In this document: positions 5,565 through 15,500 of the stretch, one piece after another
Numbering within the stretch: position 1 is the first letter of the stretch
How the letters are laid out: each line of letters opens with the position of its first letter
Assembly: GCA_033809415.1 (NCBI GenBank)
Contig: JAPXLT010000084.1
Location: 1 to 16,255, forward strand
Source: JAQVUB01 sp033809415
GTDB lineage: Bacteria > Verrucomicrobiota > Lentisphaeria > Oligosphaerales > Oligosphaeraceae
Length of the DNA: 16,255 nt
Direction: 5' to 3'
The notes under the pieces: generated by a model
Told to the model about the DNA's origin: nothing
What the model saw: only the letters and a program-made list of their open reading frames with translations
Databases searched by the model: none
Translations under genes and position numbers: made by a program

Positions 5565-7031
5565 ATGTCGGCTCAGCAGCTTCCCATTATCGCCATTGTC
5601 GGACGTCCCAACGTCGGCAAATCGGCTTTATTCAACGCCATTTTACGGCAGCGCATATCGATTGTTCATGAGCAGAGCGGGGTGACCCGTGATTGTGTCA
5701 TGGTGCCTTCGGAGCATTTCGGGACACCTTTCCTGCTGGTAGATACCGGCGGTCTGGGGACACTCGAGGGTGAGAAGAATGTGGATTTGTTTGACGGGAT
5801 GATCCGCGAACAAGTCAGCCGCATTGTCGAGGAGGCCACCGTCCTGATCTGGGTTGTCAATTGCCAGGATGGTATTACCGCGCAAGATGAGGTCGTGGGG
5901 GATTTTTTGCGCAAGTCCGGCAAGCCGGTGGTGATTTGCGCCAATAAGGCCGACAATCAGGATGTCGCCCAGATGGCTGTCGGCACTTTTGCCAGCCTGG
6001 GCTTTAAGGAAATCGAGCCGACCAGCTGCACCCATACCTGGGGAATCACCCATCTGATGGATGTGGTCATCAAACATGTGCCGAAAGTCGAATCGGAAGA
6101 AGAGGAGAAACGCCTGCGCATTGCCGTTGTCGGACGTCCCAACGTCGGCAAATCGTCTCTGGTAAACCGGATTCTAGGCGAAGAGCGGGTGATGGTCAGC
6201 GAGATTGCCGGAACTACGCGTGACGCGATTGACGTTCCGGTGACTCTGCGCAAAGGCGATCAGGAATTGCCGGTGACTTTGGTCGATACTGCCGGAATGA
6301 GGCGCAAGAAACAGATTGATACAGTTGTCGAGTTTTTCAGTACAAACCGCACCGAGCAGGCCATTCGTCGCAGCGATATCGTTTTGTTCCTGCTGGATGC
6401 CTTGGACCCTTGCACAACCCAGGAACGGCGCATTGGCCGCCTGATCGTTGATGCCCGAAAACCCTGCATCATGCTGGCCAACAAATGGGACTTGCTGGCC
6501 AAAGAAGGACGCAAAGTCTCGGAGCTGATTGCCAGGATTCGGATGGATATGCCCTTTATGAATCACGCCCCGGTTCAGGTCATTTCCGCATTGAATGGTT
6601 ATAATTTCAAAGGAATTTTTGATCATCTGCTGCGGGTGCGCGACCAGATGAAAGTCATGGTGCCAACCTCGGTTTTCAACCAGTTTCTCGAAGACACCCT
6701 GCTGCGCAATCCGCCGACCGCAAAAGGGACGCGCAGATTCAAAGTCTTCTACGGAACCATGAAATACAACCCGCCACCAAAGTTCCTGCTCTTCGTCAAC
6801 AGCAAAAAACTCTGTCCGGCCAATTATCTGCAATTCCTCGAAAACCAGATCCGTGATGCTTTTTTCCCGGAGTCCGGCTTGCCGATTAGCCTGGAATTGC
6901 GTGAACGTGAGCGCTTCGAGGATGCCAATGCCGTACGGAAAGCTGCTGCCGGTGCGCAACGCGCCCGGCGCAAAATGGATTTCGGCGTCGAACGTCGCAA
7001 GCAACGCAGTAGAGGCTTGCGTAAAGTGTGA
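5565..7031 (+). CDS. der: GTPase Der (EngA), two GTP-binding domains
   Basis: Der is a 50S ribosome assembly factor with tandem G domains, and this copy has 488 residues. Domain 1: GRPNVGKS (13-20), SGVTRD (38-43), DTGG (60-63), NKAD (127-130). Domain 2: GRPNVGKS (190-197), GTTRD (216-220), DTAG (241-244), NKWD (306-309), SAL (341-343). A KH-like domain follows (about 360-445) and a basic C-terminal tail rich in Arg/Lys (465-488), which suits RNA contact. The start at 5565 has AAGGA nine bases upstream. The G5 region of domain 1 (PTSCTHTWG) is less canonical than that of domain 2. It is the first gene of a probable der-maf-dtd-cysE block. Confidence 0.96.
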   Translation: MSAQQLPIIAIVGRPNVGKSALFNAILRQRISIVHEQSGVTRDCVMVPSEHFGTPFLLVDTGGLGTLEGEKNVDLFDGMIREQVSRIVEEATVLIWVVNCQDGITAQDEVVGDFLRKSGKPVVICANKADNQDVAQMAVGTFASLGFKEIEPTSCTHTWGITHLMDVVIKHVPKVESEEEEKRLRIAVVGRPNVGKSSLVNRILGEERVMVSEIAGTTRDAIDVPVTLRKGDQELPVTLVDTAGMRRKKQIDTVVEFFSTNRTEQAIRRSDIVLFLLDALDPCTTQERRIGRLIVDARKPCIMLANKWDLLAKEGRKVSELIARIRMDMPFMNHAPVQVISALNGYNFKGIFDHLLRVRDQMKVMVPTSVFNQFLEDTLLRNPPTAKGTRRFKVFYGTMKYNPPPKFLLFVNSKKLCPANYLQFLENQIRDAFFPESGLPISLELRERERFEDANAVRKAAAGAQRARRKMDFGVERRKQRSRGLRKV

Positions 7032-7032
7032 G

Positions 7033-7066
7033 TTTTTAACCACGGAATACACGGAATACACGGAAA
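7033..7066 (+). repeat. Gene-end satellite after der
   Basis: A T-run begins two bases after the der stop, followed by AACCACGGAATACACGGAATA and a third CACGGAA unit (9-bp period). It fills most of the 58-bp gap to maf. Confidence 0.85.
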
Positions 7067-7089
7067 TTATCGTGTTCTGAGGATTGGTA

Positions 7090-7659
7090 ATGCGTTTTGC
7101 GAAAATCATTTTGGCTTCTGCTTCGCCACGGCGGCAGGAGCTTCTCCGTGAAGCGGGCATTCCCTTTGAAGTGCATCCCGCCGAGGTTGACGAGATGTTG
7201 CCGTCCGATGAACAGCCGGTAGCTTCGGTTATGCGCCTGGCGGAGCTGAAGGCCGTCGCAGTGGCCAGGCAATATCCCGGCATGCTCGTCCTTGGGGCAG
7301 ATACGCTGGTGGTGCTGGATGGAAAAACGCTCGGCAAGCCTGCCGATCTTGCGGATGCCCACCGGATGCTGCAAGAGCTTTCCGGTCGGACGCATGAAGT
7401 CCTGACTGGGGTCAGCCTGGTGCAAGATGGGCAACCGGCAGATACATGGTGTTGCAAGACACTGGTTACTTTCAACACACTCGATGCTGATCAGATAGAC
7501 GCCTATTTCCGTCTGGTAAATCCGTTGGACAAGGCGGGTGCCTACGCCATTCAGGAACATGGCAGTTTGCTGGTGGAAAGCATTCATGGCCTGCTCAGCA
7601 ATGTCATCGGGCTGCCAGTGGAAGAGGTCGTACAGAAATTGCAGGAATTGCAGCAATGA
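7090..7659 (+). CDS. maf: Maf family nucleoside triphosphate pyrophosphatase (YhdE type)
   Basis: The 189-residue product hydrolyses non-canonical or excess nucleotides, in this subgroup mainly dTTP/UTP, to the monophosphate plus pyrophosphate. Signature blocks: ASASPRR (9-15), GADT (69-72, with the catalytic Asp71), LGKP (81-84), LSGRTHEVLTGVSL (97-110), NPLDKAGAYAIQ (144-155) and SNVIGLPVEE (170-179). The DKAGAY-IQ block resembles YhdE rather than the m7GTP-specific YceF branch; specificity from sequence is inference. The ATG at 7090 is preferred to the TTG at 7084 because GAGG lies 7 bases before it. The stop overlaps the dtd start (ATGA). Confidence 0.93.
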   Translation: MRFAKIILASASPRRQELLREAGIPFEVHPAEVDEMLPSDEQPVASVMRLAELKAVAVARQYPGMLVLGADTLVVLDGKTLGKPADLADAHRMLQELSGRTHEVLTGVSLVQDGQPADTWCCKTLVTFNTLDADQIDAYFRLVNPLDKAGAYAIQEHGSLLVESIHGLLSNVIGLPVEEVVQKLQELQQ

Positions 7660-8102
7660 GAGCATTACTTCAGAGAGTTACCGAAGCCAGCGTCAAAGTC
7701 GATGGCAAAACTATTGGTTCCTGCGGAAATGGACTGCTGATTCTGTTGGGAGTTTGCAGCGGAGATACCCGCAGCGAAGCCGCATTCTTGGCCGAAAAAT
7801 GCCTTAATCTGCGGATTTTTTCGGATGACGAAGGAAAGATGAACCGTTCTCTGCTGGATATTCAGGGCGGCATCCTGGTCATCAGCCAGTTTACCCTGTA
7901 TGCGGATACGCGCCGAGGGCGCCGCCCCAGCTTTGTCGAAGCGGCAGGGCCGGAAGTCTCGCAACCGCTTTATGAATATTTTGTCGAATGTTTGCGCTCC
8001 GGCGGAGTTGCTGTCGAAACGGGGATTTTTGGTGCAGAAATGCAGGTCAGCCTGGTCAATGACGGGCCGGTGACCATCATGCTGGAAAAGAATTCAGAGT
8101 AA
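7656..8102 (+). CDS. dtd: D-aminoacyl-tRNA deacylase
   Basis: This is a 148-residue DTD1-type protein that removes D-amino acids (and glycine) mischarged on tRNA, working as a homodimer. Both family active-site motifs are present: SQFTLYAD (77-84) and NDGPVT (135-140), the latter carrying the Gly-Pro pair that reaches into the partner's site to reject L-amino acids. GIFGAEMQV (123-131) is also typical. Its ATG overlaps the maf stop by 4 bp, with AGGA nine bases upstream, so it is likely co-translated with maf. Confidence 0.96.
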   Translation: MRALLQRVTEASVKVDGKTIGSCGNGLLILLGVCSGDTRSEAAFLAEKCLNLRIFSDDEGKMNRSLLDIQGGILVISQFTLYADTRRGRRPSFVEAAGPEVSQPLYEYFVECLRSGGVAVETGIFGAEMQVSLVNDGPVTIMLEKNSE

Positions 8103-8109
8103 GAAATTC

Positions 8110-8146
8110 TTTTTTAACCACGGAAAACGCGGAAAACGCGGAAAAG
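8110..8146 (+). repeat. Gene-end satellite after dtd
   Basis: Eight bases after the dtd stop there is a T-run, then AACCACGG and three 9-bp AAAACGCGG-like units. It occupies most of the 66-bp gap to the next gene. Confidence 0.85.
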
Positions 8147-8168
8147 GATTCGGAATAAGGGGAAAGCG

Positions 8169-9107
8169 ATGGAACCTCAGATCAAAAAGCTTTGTGATGA
8201 GAACGTATTTCATGAAATCACCCGTGAATTGTGCAAATCCTACAGCACCGGCAAGGGAATCAGTTTTAACGAGTCGGATGGCATCCCCCAGCATGATGTG
8301 GTGATTTCGCTGCTGGAAATGATTCTCGAGGTGCTTTTTCCGGGCTACTCCGGGCGTCATGCGTTTTCTGCATCGAGTCAGTTTTTCACGATAGGCGGTT
8401 TGCTTGATGAGATCAATCGTGGCATGATTGATCAGATTCAGCGCGCCTGCTCGTATCGCTGCCGGATTCAGAGCTGCTCCGGAGAATGCGAAAACAGCTG
8501 CCATCAGATTGCCAGGAATGCGACGCTCGAGTTGCTTCGCAAACTGCCGGAAATCCGCGAACTGCTTCTGCTGGATGTGCAGGCGGCTCTGGATGGCGAT
8601 CCGGCCACGGTTTCCCCGGATGAGATTATTCTGGCCTATCCGGGTTTCAAGGCGATCTGCATCAACCGCATTGCGCATAACCTGTACGTTAACAAGATTC
8701 CGCTGATACCCAGGATCATGAGCGAATATGCCCATACGGTTACCGGAATCGACATCAACCCCGGCGCCACCATCGGGAAAAGCTTTTTTATCGATCATGG
8801 TACCGGTGTGGTGATTGGTGAAACTGCGGTGATCGGAGATAATGTCAAGATTTATCAGGGGGTTACCTTGGGCGCGTTGAGCTTTCCCAAGGATGCTTGT
8901 GGCAAACTGATCAAAGGCAATAAACGGCATCCGAATATCGAGAACGATGTTACGATCTATGCCGGAGCGACGATCCTCGGCAATGTGACGATCGGACATC
9001 ATTCGATCATCGGCGGCAATGTCTGGCTGACGGAAAGCGTCGAACCATACACCAAAGTCACGTTTGCACCATCGGATGTCTCCATCAAAACCAGCAAACA
9101 AAAGTGA
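8169..9107 (+). CDS. cysE: Serine O-acetyltransferase
   Basis: The 312-residue enzyme makes O-acetylserine from serine and acetyl-CoA, the first step of cysteine synthesis. A helical N-terminal part (1-180) precedes a left-handed beta-helix of hexapeptide repeats (about 193-300): GIDINPGATIG, FFIDHGTGVVIGETAVIGD (His210 is the expected catalytic base, with Asp195 upstream), GVTLGALSFPKD, RHPNIENDVTIYAGATILGNVTIG. The length and SFPKD variant resemble the longer SATs of Bacteroidetes and related groups (EpsC-like) rather than E. coli CysE; that comparison is from memory. Five cysteines are clustered at 94, 98, 103, 107 and 111 (C-x3-C-x4-C-x3-C-x3-C), which is unusual. AAGGGGA lies five bases before the ATG. 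Confidence 0.92.
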   Translation: MEPQIKKLCDENVFHEITRELCKSYSTGKGISFNESDGIPQHDVVISLLEMILEVLFPGYSGRHAFSASSQFFTIGGLLDEINRGMIDQIQRACSYRCRIQSCSGECENSCHQIARNATLELLRKLPEIRELLLLDVQAALDGDPATVSPDEIILAYPGFKAICINRIAHNLYVNKIPLIPRIMSEYAHTVTGIDINPGATIGKSFFIDHGTGVVIGETAVIGDNVKIYQGVTLGALSFPKDACGKLIKGNKRHPNIENDVTIYAGATILGNVTIGHHSIIGGNVWLTESVEPYTKVTFAPSDVSIKTSKQK

Positions 9108-9176
9108 TTTTTTAACAACGAAAAGACACGAAAAGACACGAAATTTTTTTATGGGGTTGTTGCTCTGACGGATGGG
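9108..9176 (+). repeat. Gene-end satellite with common tail after cysE
   Basis: It starts at the first base after the stop codon: TTTTTTAACAACGAAAA, two GACACGAAAA units, a T-run, ATGGGGTTGTTGCTCTGACG, then GATGGG. The same block order is seen at 2782-2856 (minus strand) and 15835-15910. Confidence 0.8.
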
Positions 9177-9248
9177 ATTGCGCGTGGTTTAAAAAGTGGC
9201 GCAACCGTCCCGGTTGTGATGTGTGTTCGTTCGCCCTCGCCCGAACGC

Positions 9249-9269
9249 TCCCGCCTGCAAGAGGCGGGA
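9249..9269. repeat. GC-rich hairpin
   Basis: TCCCGCCT pairs with AGGCGGGA over 8 bp around a five-base loop GCAAG. No T-run follows, so it is not a convincing intrinsic terminator. Confidence 0.6.
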
Positions 9270-9365
9270 TGCGGGTGGGTCGAATCGGCAATGGTGGAAT
9301 TGCAGGGCGTTTTTATTCTTTTTCATGGACATTGCACGAACGGCTGATCGGCGATGTTGGAATCA

Positions 9366-9454
9366 GCCCTGAAGGGGCATGACATACCAGCCCAGGGCAA
9401 CGCCCTGGGTTGAGACACCCACCCATCCGCAAAGCCCTGAAAGGGCGCGACATA
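9366..9454. repeat. GCCCTGAAAGGGC / CCCAGGGC intergenic palindrome family
   Basis: Three hairpins lie in a row: GCCCTGAAGGGGC, CCCAGGGC-AAC-GCCCTGGG (9391-9409) and GCCCTGAAAGGGC (9434-9446). I recognise this arrangement as a repeat family scattered through many environmental bacterial genomes; its function is not known to me. Confidence 0.7.
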
Positions 9455-9542
9455 GAAACCAGACACAGCGTAATTACTATCCAAAATCTTTCATAAAAAT
9501 AGTACAACAACAATCGCAACCGGGACGGTTGCGCCACTTTTT

Positions 9543-9550
9543 AAAGGAGG
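9543..9550 (+). promoter_or_regulatory. Ribosome binding site adjoining the 29-bp palindrome
   Basis: AAAGGAGG lies seven bases before the ATG at 9558. Its first three bases are the last three of the palindromic repeat, so the repeat forms part of the leader of the macroglobulin mRNA. Confidence 0.75.
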
Positions 9551-9557
9551 CCTTCGT

Positions 9558-12500
9558 ATGAAATGGGTTTTGTGTTTCATGTTGGCTGTTGGAAGTACTT
9601 TCTTGTACGGTCAGACGGAACGGAGTGATGCGATGCGCAAGGAAGCCCGTGATTTGCAGAAAAAGGAGCATTATGCGGAAGCCCTGCAGAAGTATCAGGA
9701 ATTGATCAAGGCGCCGGAGGTGGACAAGAAACTGTTTTGGAGCGATTTTTCTGCTGCGCGGGAGTGCCTGATGCATTTGCAGCGCACTCCGGACATTGAT
9801 TCATTGCTGGCGGAAGTCGCCGCACGCTTTCCTGAAGACTGGTGGCTGCACTGGCAGATTGCCGAATATGCTTTGGACATGCCTGATTACGGAGTTTTGC
9901 ATGACGGAAAATTCTATCGCGGCACGCACCGGGTGACTGGCACGCATCTGCAAATCCGGGAACGCAATCGCCGGCAAAGCCTGCTGCATTTCGAAAAAGC
10001 CAGAAAACTCCTGCAAACGCAAATGGCAACCGACCAAGAAAAAACATCTTTCCTGCTCGGTTACGCAGCAGCCTTTCTGCACGCACACAGTTCGGATTTT
10101 CTGCATGGTGCCCTGTGGGGGGTGCCGGGCAGAGCCTGGCGCTTGCAGGCCTTGAGCGATCTCGATCAGCTGCCTGACTGGGAATCCGCCGCCAATGCGG
10201 AGATTCAGATTTCCGGTGCGCCGGTGGACGAAAAGGGGAATCCCATCTTTTACCAGGTACCAGCCTCCTTTGAGCAGTCTGCCAATGATGGCGAGCGCTT
10301 CCGCTGGCTGCTGCAACAAGCCGGTAAGGTCAATGCTGATGGATTGCGTCATGCGGAACTGATGCTGGCCAACTTCAGTTATGACCTCTATGGCGTTCAT
10401 ACGCTTCAGCAACACTATTGGTATTGGGACGACGACGAGGAGGATCCTCTCGAACGCAGCAACAGTCTGCGGATGCTCGAGGACTTAAGCGATGACGAAA
10501 CTATTGCGCAACTGGCCAATGGCCAAAAACGCTTCCAGCTGCCGGAAGATTATTCCTTTATCAAGAAATATAAGGCACTGGCAGAACAGCCGGATGTATA
10601 TATCCGGAAAGACATTTTTTCCCGTTTGGCCACGATCTATGAAAACCGGTTCCATCCCGAAAAAGCTCTCGAATGGTGGCGGCGGCATCGCGAATTCGAT
10701 CCCGAGATGGCGGATCAGCGCATCGAACAGATTGCCGGCAACCTCGGCTGCTTCCAATCGGTCAAAGCACAGGTTTTTGGAAAGCCATTGCGCGTGGATT
10801 TTCAGTTTCGCAATGCGCCCCGGGTCAACTTGAAACTCTACCGCCTCGATATGCCGGGCATCCTGCAGGAATGCAAAAAACGCATTCTCAAAGGCGACCG
10901 TCATGATCTGAACTATCGCTTCGAGCATCTGGGTTCTTGGCTGCTGGATAAAAATGGCTCGAAGTATATCAAAGAGAAAGTCCGCGAGTGGGACGTTGTC
11001 CTCGAACCGCTGCCGAATTACCGCGACCGCATCACTACTTTTGAAGTGGCGGTTCCCTCCCCCGGAGCATACTGGCTGGTGGCGGAGTTGCCAGGCGGGC
11101 AGCTCAGCCGAATCCCCCTGCTGGCCGAACAATACCAGTTGCTGATGAAACCCTTGCAAAACGAAGTGCTCTGGCAGCTGGTGCAGGCCGGAAACGGCGC
11201 ACCGGTAGCGGAAGCCAACGTGGAAATCTTTGCCTGGTGCCAGGACTGGGATTACAATAGCCGGAAGAGTCGTTTGATCAAACAGACAATCCGGAAACAA
11301 ACCGATACACTAGGTTGCATTTTTATAGAGGAAGCAGAATTATCTATAGGTGATCTTGGCGAGATGCAATGGATTGCGTCAGCTGACATTAAGAAAGACC
11401 AGCCTGCCTTTGTATGCTGTTCAGCAAATAATATCGTTTTTTATCCTGACAAGAGTCTGAGAAAACCGGCAACAAGGACGTTCATTATTACCGACCGCCC
11501 AATATACCGCCCGGGGCAAACCCTGTACTATAAAGCTTGGCTGAAAAAACCGGAATATGCAGGCGATGCTAAACCGTATGATACTTTCAATCCCTTTATT
11601 GGAGCTGCCGCTAAAGTCTGGCTGCGCGATCCGACCGGCGAAACGCAGCCTTTGGATAAGGATCAATCGCAGCCGCGCAAGGTCTTTGATGCCTTCGACG
11701 GAATTTCCGGGGAATATCAGATTCCGGCAGATGCAAAACTGGGTGTGTATTGTCTAGGTGTACATGGAATAGCTCAAATCCATGACAAAAATGGAAAGCC
11801 AGTAACAAGCCGAACACCAGATCAGGAAATCACTTTCCGGATCGAGGAATACCGCAAGCCGGAATTCGAGGTCACGGTGGAGACTCCGGCGGAGCCGCCA
11901 GCGCTTGGTTCTGCTTTCGATGTCAAAGTGCGGGCCAAATACTATTTTGGCACGCCGGTGGCTTCCGGCAAGGCATCGATCAAGGTCTTGCGCTATGAGC
12001 ATTCTTCGGATTTCTGGCCGGTTTGCCGTTGGGACTGGCTCTACGGCAAAGGATATTGGTGGCTTGGCGAAAACTATGATTGGTATCCCGGCTGGAAAAT
12101 GTGGAGCTGTCCACCCCCAATATGGCATTGGCTGCCGCCCCGCCAGGAACGTCCGCCGGAAGTCGTCGCCCAGCTCGAACAATCGCTGGACGCCAACGGG
12201 GAGGCTTTGGTGAATATCGACAGCAGCCTGGTCAAGGAACTCTACGGCGACCGCGATCACCGTTATGAAATCACTGCCGAAGTCACGGACCTCTCACGGC
12301 GCAGCATCGTCGGAAAAGGAACGGTTCTGGTCGGACGGCGCCCATATCTCCTGCGCTGCTGGACACAGGGCGGATATTATGATGTCGGGCAGACCCTGAC
12401 CGCTTCCGCACAACTGAGCGCACTGGATGGCAAGCCCGCCGCCGGAAAAGGTACGCTACAGCTTTTCCGCATCCGCTACAATGCGCAGAATCTGCCGGAA

Positions 12501-15500
12501 GAGAGCCTGATCGAACAGTGGAAGGTGGACAGTGACGACCAAGGGCTGGCCAGTCAGAAACTTACAGCCAAGGAGTCCGGCCAGTATCGTCTGGCTTGGA
12601 GCATGACTCCAACGGCACGTCCTTCGGAAACGATCACCGGCAGCAGCCTGATCTGCATTTATGGGAAAGGCAGTGATGAAGGCGATTTCCGCTACAACAC
12701 CCTCGAACTGATTCCGGATAAAAGCGAATATGCCCCCGGCGAAACGTTGCGTCTGCGCATTAATTCCGATCAGGCCGACAGTCTCGTGATGCTGTTCATC
12801 CGCCCTGAAAATGGTATTTGTCCGCGTCCTCTGTTTGTTCGCCTTACCGGTAAAAGCCGGGAGGTTAAGATACCGGTCAGCGCTGCGGACACTCCGAATT
12901 TTTATCTCGAGGCGGCTTTGTTCAGTCAGGGGCAATTGCATCAGGTTGTGCGTTCGATTGTCGTGCCGCCAGAATCCAAAGTGCTGGATTTGCAGGTGGA
13001 GCCGGAGCGTAGCGATCTGCAACCCGGCGAGGAAGCGCGCATCGCGCTGTGTCTGCGCGATCTTTCCGGACGCCCGTTTCATGGGAATGTGGTAGTGGCG
13101 GTTTATGACAAGAGCATCGAATATTTTACTGGCGGCAGCAATGTGCCTGGAATTCTCCCGCATTTCTGGAGCTGGAAACGGCACCATCATCCCAACTGGA
13201 AAATAATGCAGTGGTATCTGGATAACTCCCTGAACGAAAAGGAAAAACAACTACTGCCAATAGGGATTTTCGCCAGCGAAATGTTGATGCTTGGTCAAAC
13301 ACGAGGGGAAATACTGGGAGTCGATGCCGGTGGTGCTTCTGGTATGATGCGTGCGGTAAAGGCACCCGCAGGGTCGAAAGTCGATATGTTCATGGAACTT
13401 GCCACTAATGCCGCAGAGGACGCCACGCCGCTGGCCGAGACTGCCGTGCGATGGAATTTCGCCGATACGGCATTCTGGATTGCGGACTTGGAGACGGATG
13501 CAGAGGGCAGGGCGAAGGTCGCTTTCCCGATGCCGGACAGCCTGACCACCTGGAAAGTGCGCGTCTGGGCGATGGGCAAACAATGTCAGGTAGCCGAAGC
13601 GGAACGCGAACTGATCACTGCCAAGAAATTACTGGTGCGCTTGCAGGCACCGCGTTTCTTTGTCGAAAAGGACGAAGTTGTGCTCAGCGCCGTGATTCAC
13701 CACCAGCTGCCAAAAGCAGTTGATGTGCATACTCTGCTGGAACTCGAGGGAGGTTGCCTCGAATTGATGCCGGGCGAGTCGGCTGCCGGGCGGATTGAGA
13801 TTGCGGCCAATGGTGAAGCGCGTGTTGACTGGCGGGTGAAAGTCGTTAAAAGCGGCGAAGCTCTGATTCGCATGAAGGCCTTGAGTGTACAGGCATCCGA
13901 TGCGGTCGAGCAACGCTTCCCGGTCAAGGTGCATGGCATGAACCAGCTGCAACCATTCTGCGGGGTTATCCGCCCTGAGCAGACTGCCGGCAAATTCGTC
14001 TTTGATCTGCCGCAGCAGATTCAGCCTGGTACGGCACGCATGCAGCTGTCCTGGTCGCCCAGCCTGGCATTGGCCATGCTGGATGCATTGCCATATCTGC
14101 TCGGGTATCCATACGGCTGCACCGAACAAACCCTGAACCGCTTCCTGCCGGCTGTGCTGACCCGGACAACGCTGCGGAAACTCGGATATTCTCTGCAAGA
14201 CTTGCAACAGAAGAAAGTCAATCTGAATCCGCAGGAACTCGGCGATCCCGAAGAACGCGCCAAGCGGAATTTCAGCCGCAGCGGCGAACATTCACCGGTT
14301 TTTTCCGATGCGGAAATGGACAAGATCATCCATCAGGGGCTGGCGGACTTGGCGGCGATGCGCTGTGCGGATGGCGGCTGGGGCTGGTTCAGCGGTTGGG
14401 GGGAGATTTCGCTGCCGCATCTGACTGCCCAGATCGTGCACGGGCTGCTGCTGGCTCGGAAATGCGGCATCGAGGTGCCCTCGGACTTGCTGCAACCCGG
14501 CATCAACTGGCTGGTGCGATATCAGCGCAGGGAACTGGAATGCCTGCGTAAGCAGCCTAACGAGCTGGGATACAAAGACCATGCTGGTCATCTGGATGCT
14601 TTGGTCTTCAAAGTGCTCTGCGAAACGCAACCGCCGAATTTCAGTGCAGCGATGTCGGAATTCCTATTCCGTGACAAGCAACGGCTTACACCATACAGCA
14701 AGGCGCTGGTGGCTTGCGGCGAATGGGAGGCATTGCGGGCATCCGGTACAACTTCAATACCGCCGGATTCAAAGCTGGGCGTGCTGCTTCGCAATCTGCG
14801 CCAGTTTGTCGAACAGGACGATGAGAATCAAACCGCCTGGCTATCGATCAATCCGGGCTGGTGCTGGTACTGGTATGGGGATGAAAATGAAACCCAGGCG
14901 ATCTTTTTGCGCCTGCTGTCGGAAACCGGCGGGGGAAAAAGCGAACTGGCTTCGCGCCTGGTCAAATATCTGCTGAATAACCGGCGGCATGGCACCTACT
15001 GGCGCTCGACCAGGGATACTGCCGCAGTCATCGAGGCTTTCTGCGCATATCTGGACGCCAGCGGCGAACTGGAAAGCCGACTCGAATTCGATATCCTGCT
15101 CGATGGACGGAAAATCAAAAGCGGGACTTTGCAGCGCGAGAACTTCTTCTCGGCGGACAACCGCCTGATTCTCGAGGAACCGGAATTGCCCAGGGGTCGC
15201 CATGAAGTCGAATTCCGCAAAACCGGCAGCGGCCCATTGTATTTTAATGGGTATCTCGAGTATTTTAGCCGGGAGGATTTTCTGCGCAAGGCAGGACTCG
15301 AAGTGCGCATTGACCGGGTGGTTTACCGCTTGCACCGCGACGATGAAAAAATCCTGCTGCCCGACCAGAGAGGGCAGGCAACCGGAACACAAACCGAGAA
15401 CTACCGCCGTGAAAAACTGGAAACGGGTGCCAGCATCAACAGCGGAGACTTGCTCGAGGTCGAACTGCTTATCGAAAGCAAAAATGACTATGAATATCTG

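Larger units (their letters stand above)
9188..9545. repeat. 358-bp segment bounded by perfect 29-bp inverted repeats
   Basis: The left end (9188-9216) and right end (9517-9545) are exact reverse complements. No gene lies inside. The interior holds a GC hairpin (9249-9269) and the repeat at 9366-9454. No obvious target-site duplication flanks the segment. The right end reaches AAAGGAGG, the ribosome binding site of the next gene. It could be a non-autonomous mobile unit or two independent palindromes. Confidence 0.75.

Noticed and set aside
9313..9537. Minus-strand open frame of 74 codons upstream of the macroglobulin gene
   Set aside because: It is the translation of the 29-bp palindrome and the GCCCTGAAAGGGC repeat; such strings recur wherever these repeats occur.
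9188..9545. An insertion sequence with 29-bp terminal repeats
   Set aside because: There is no transposase gene inside and no visible target duplication, so it is reported as a repeat-bounded segment only.
9558..9614. Lipoprotein signal in the macroglobulin, as in some bacterial family members
   Set aside because: The only cysteine near the start is residue 6, inside the hydrophobic core, without a lipobox; the next residues after the likely cleavage site (QTERSD) have none.
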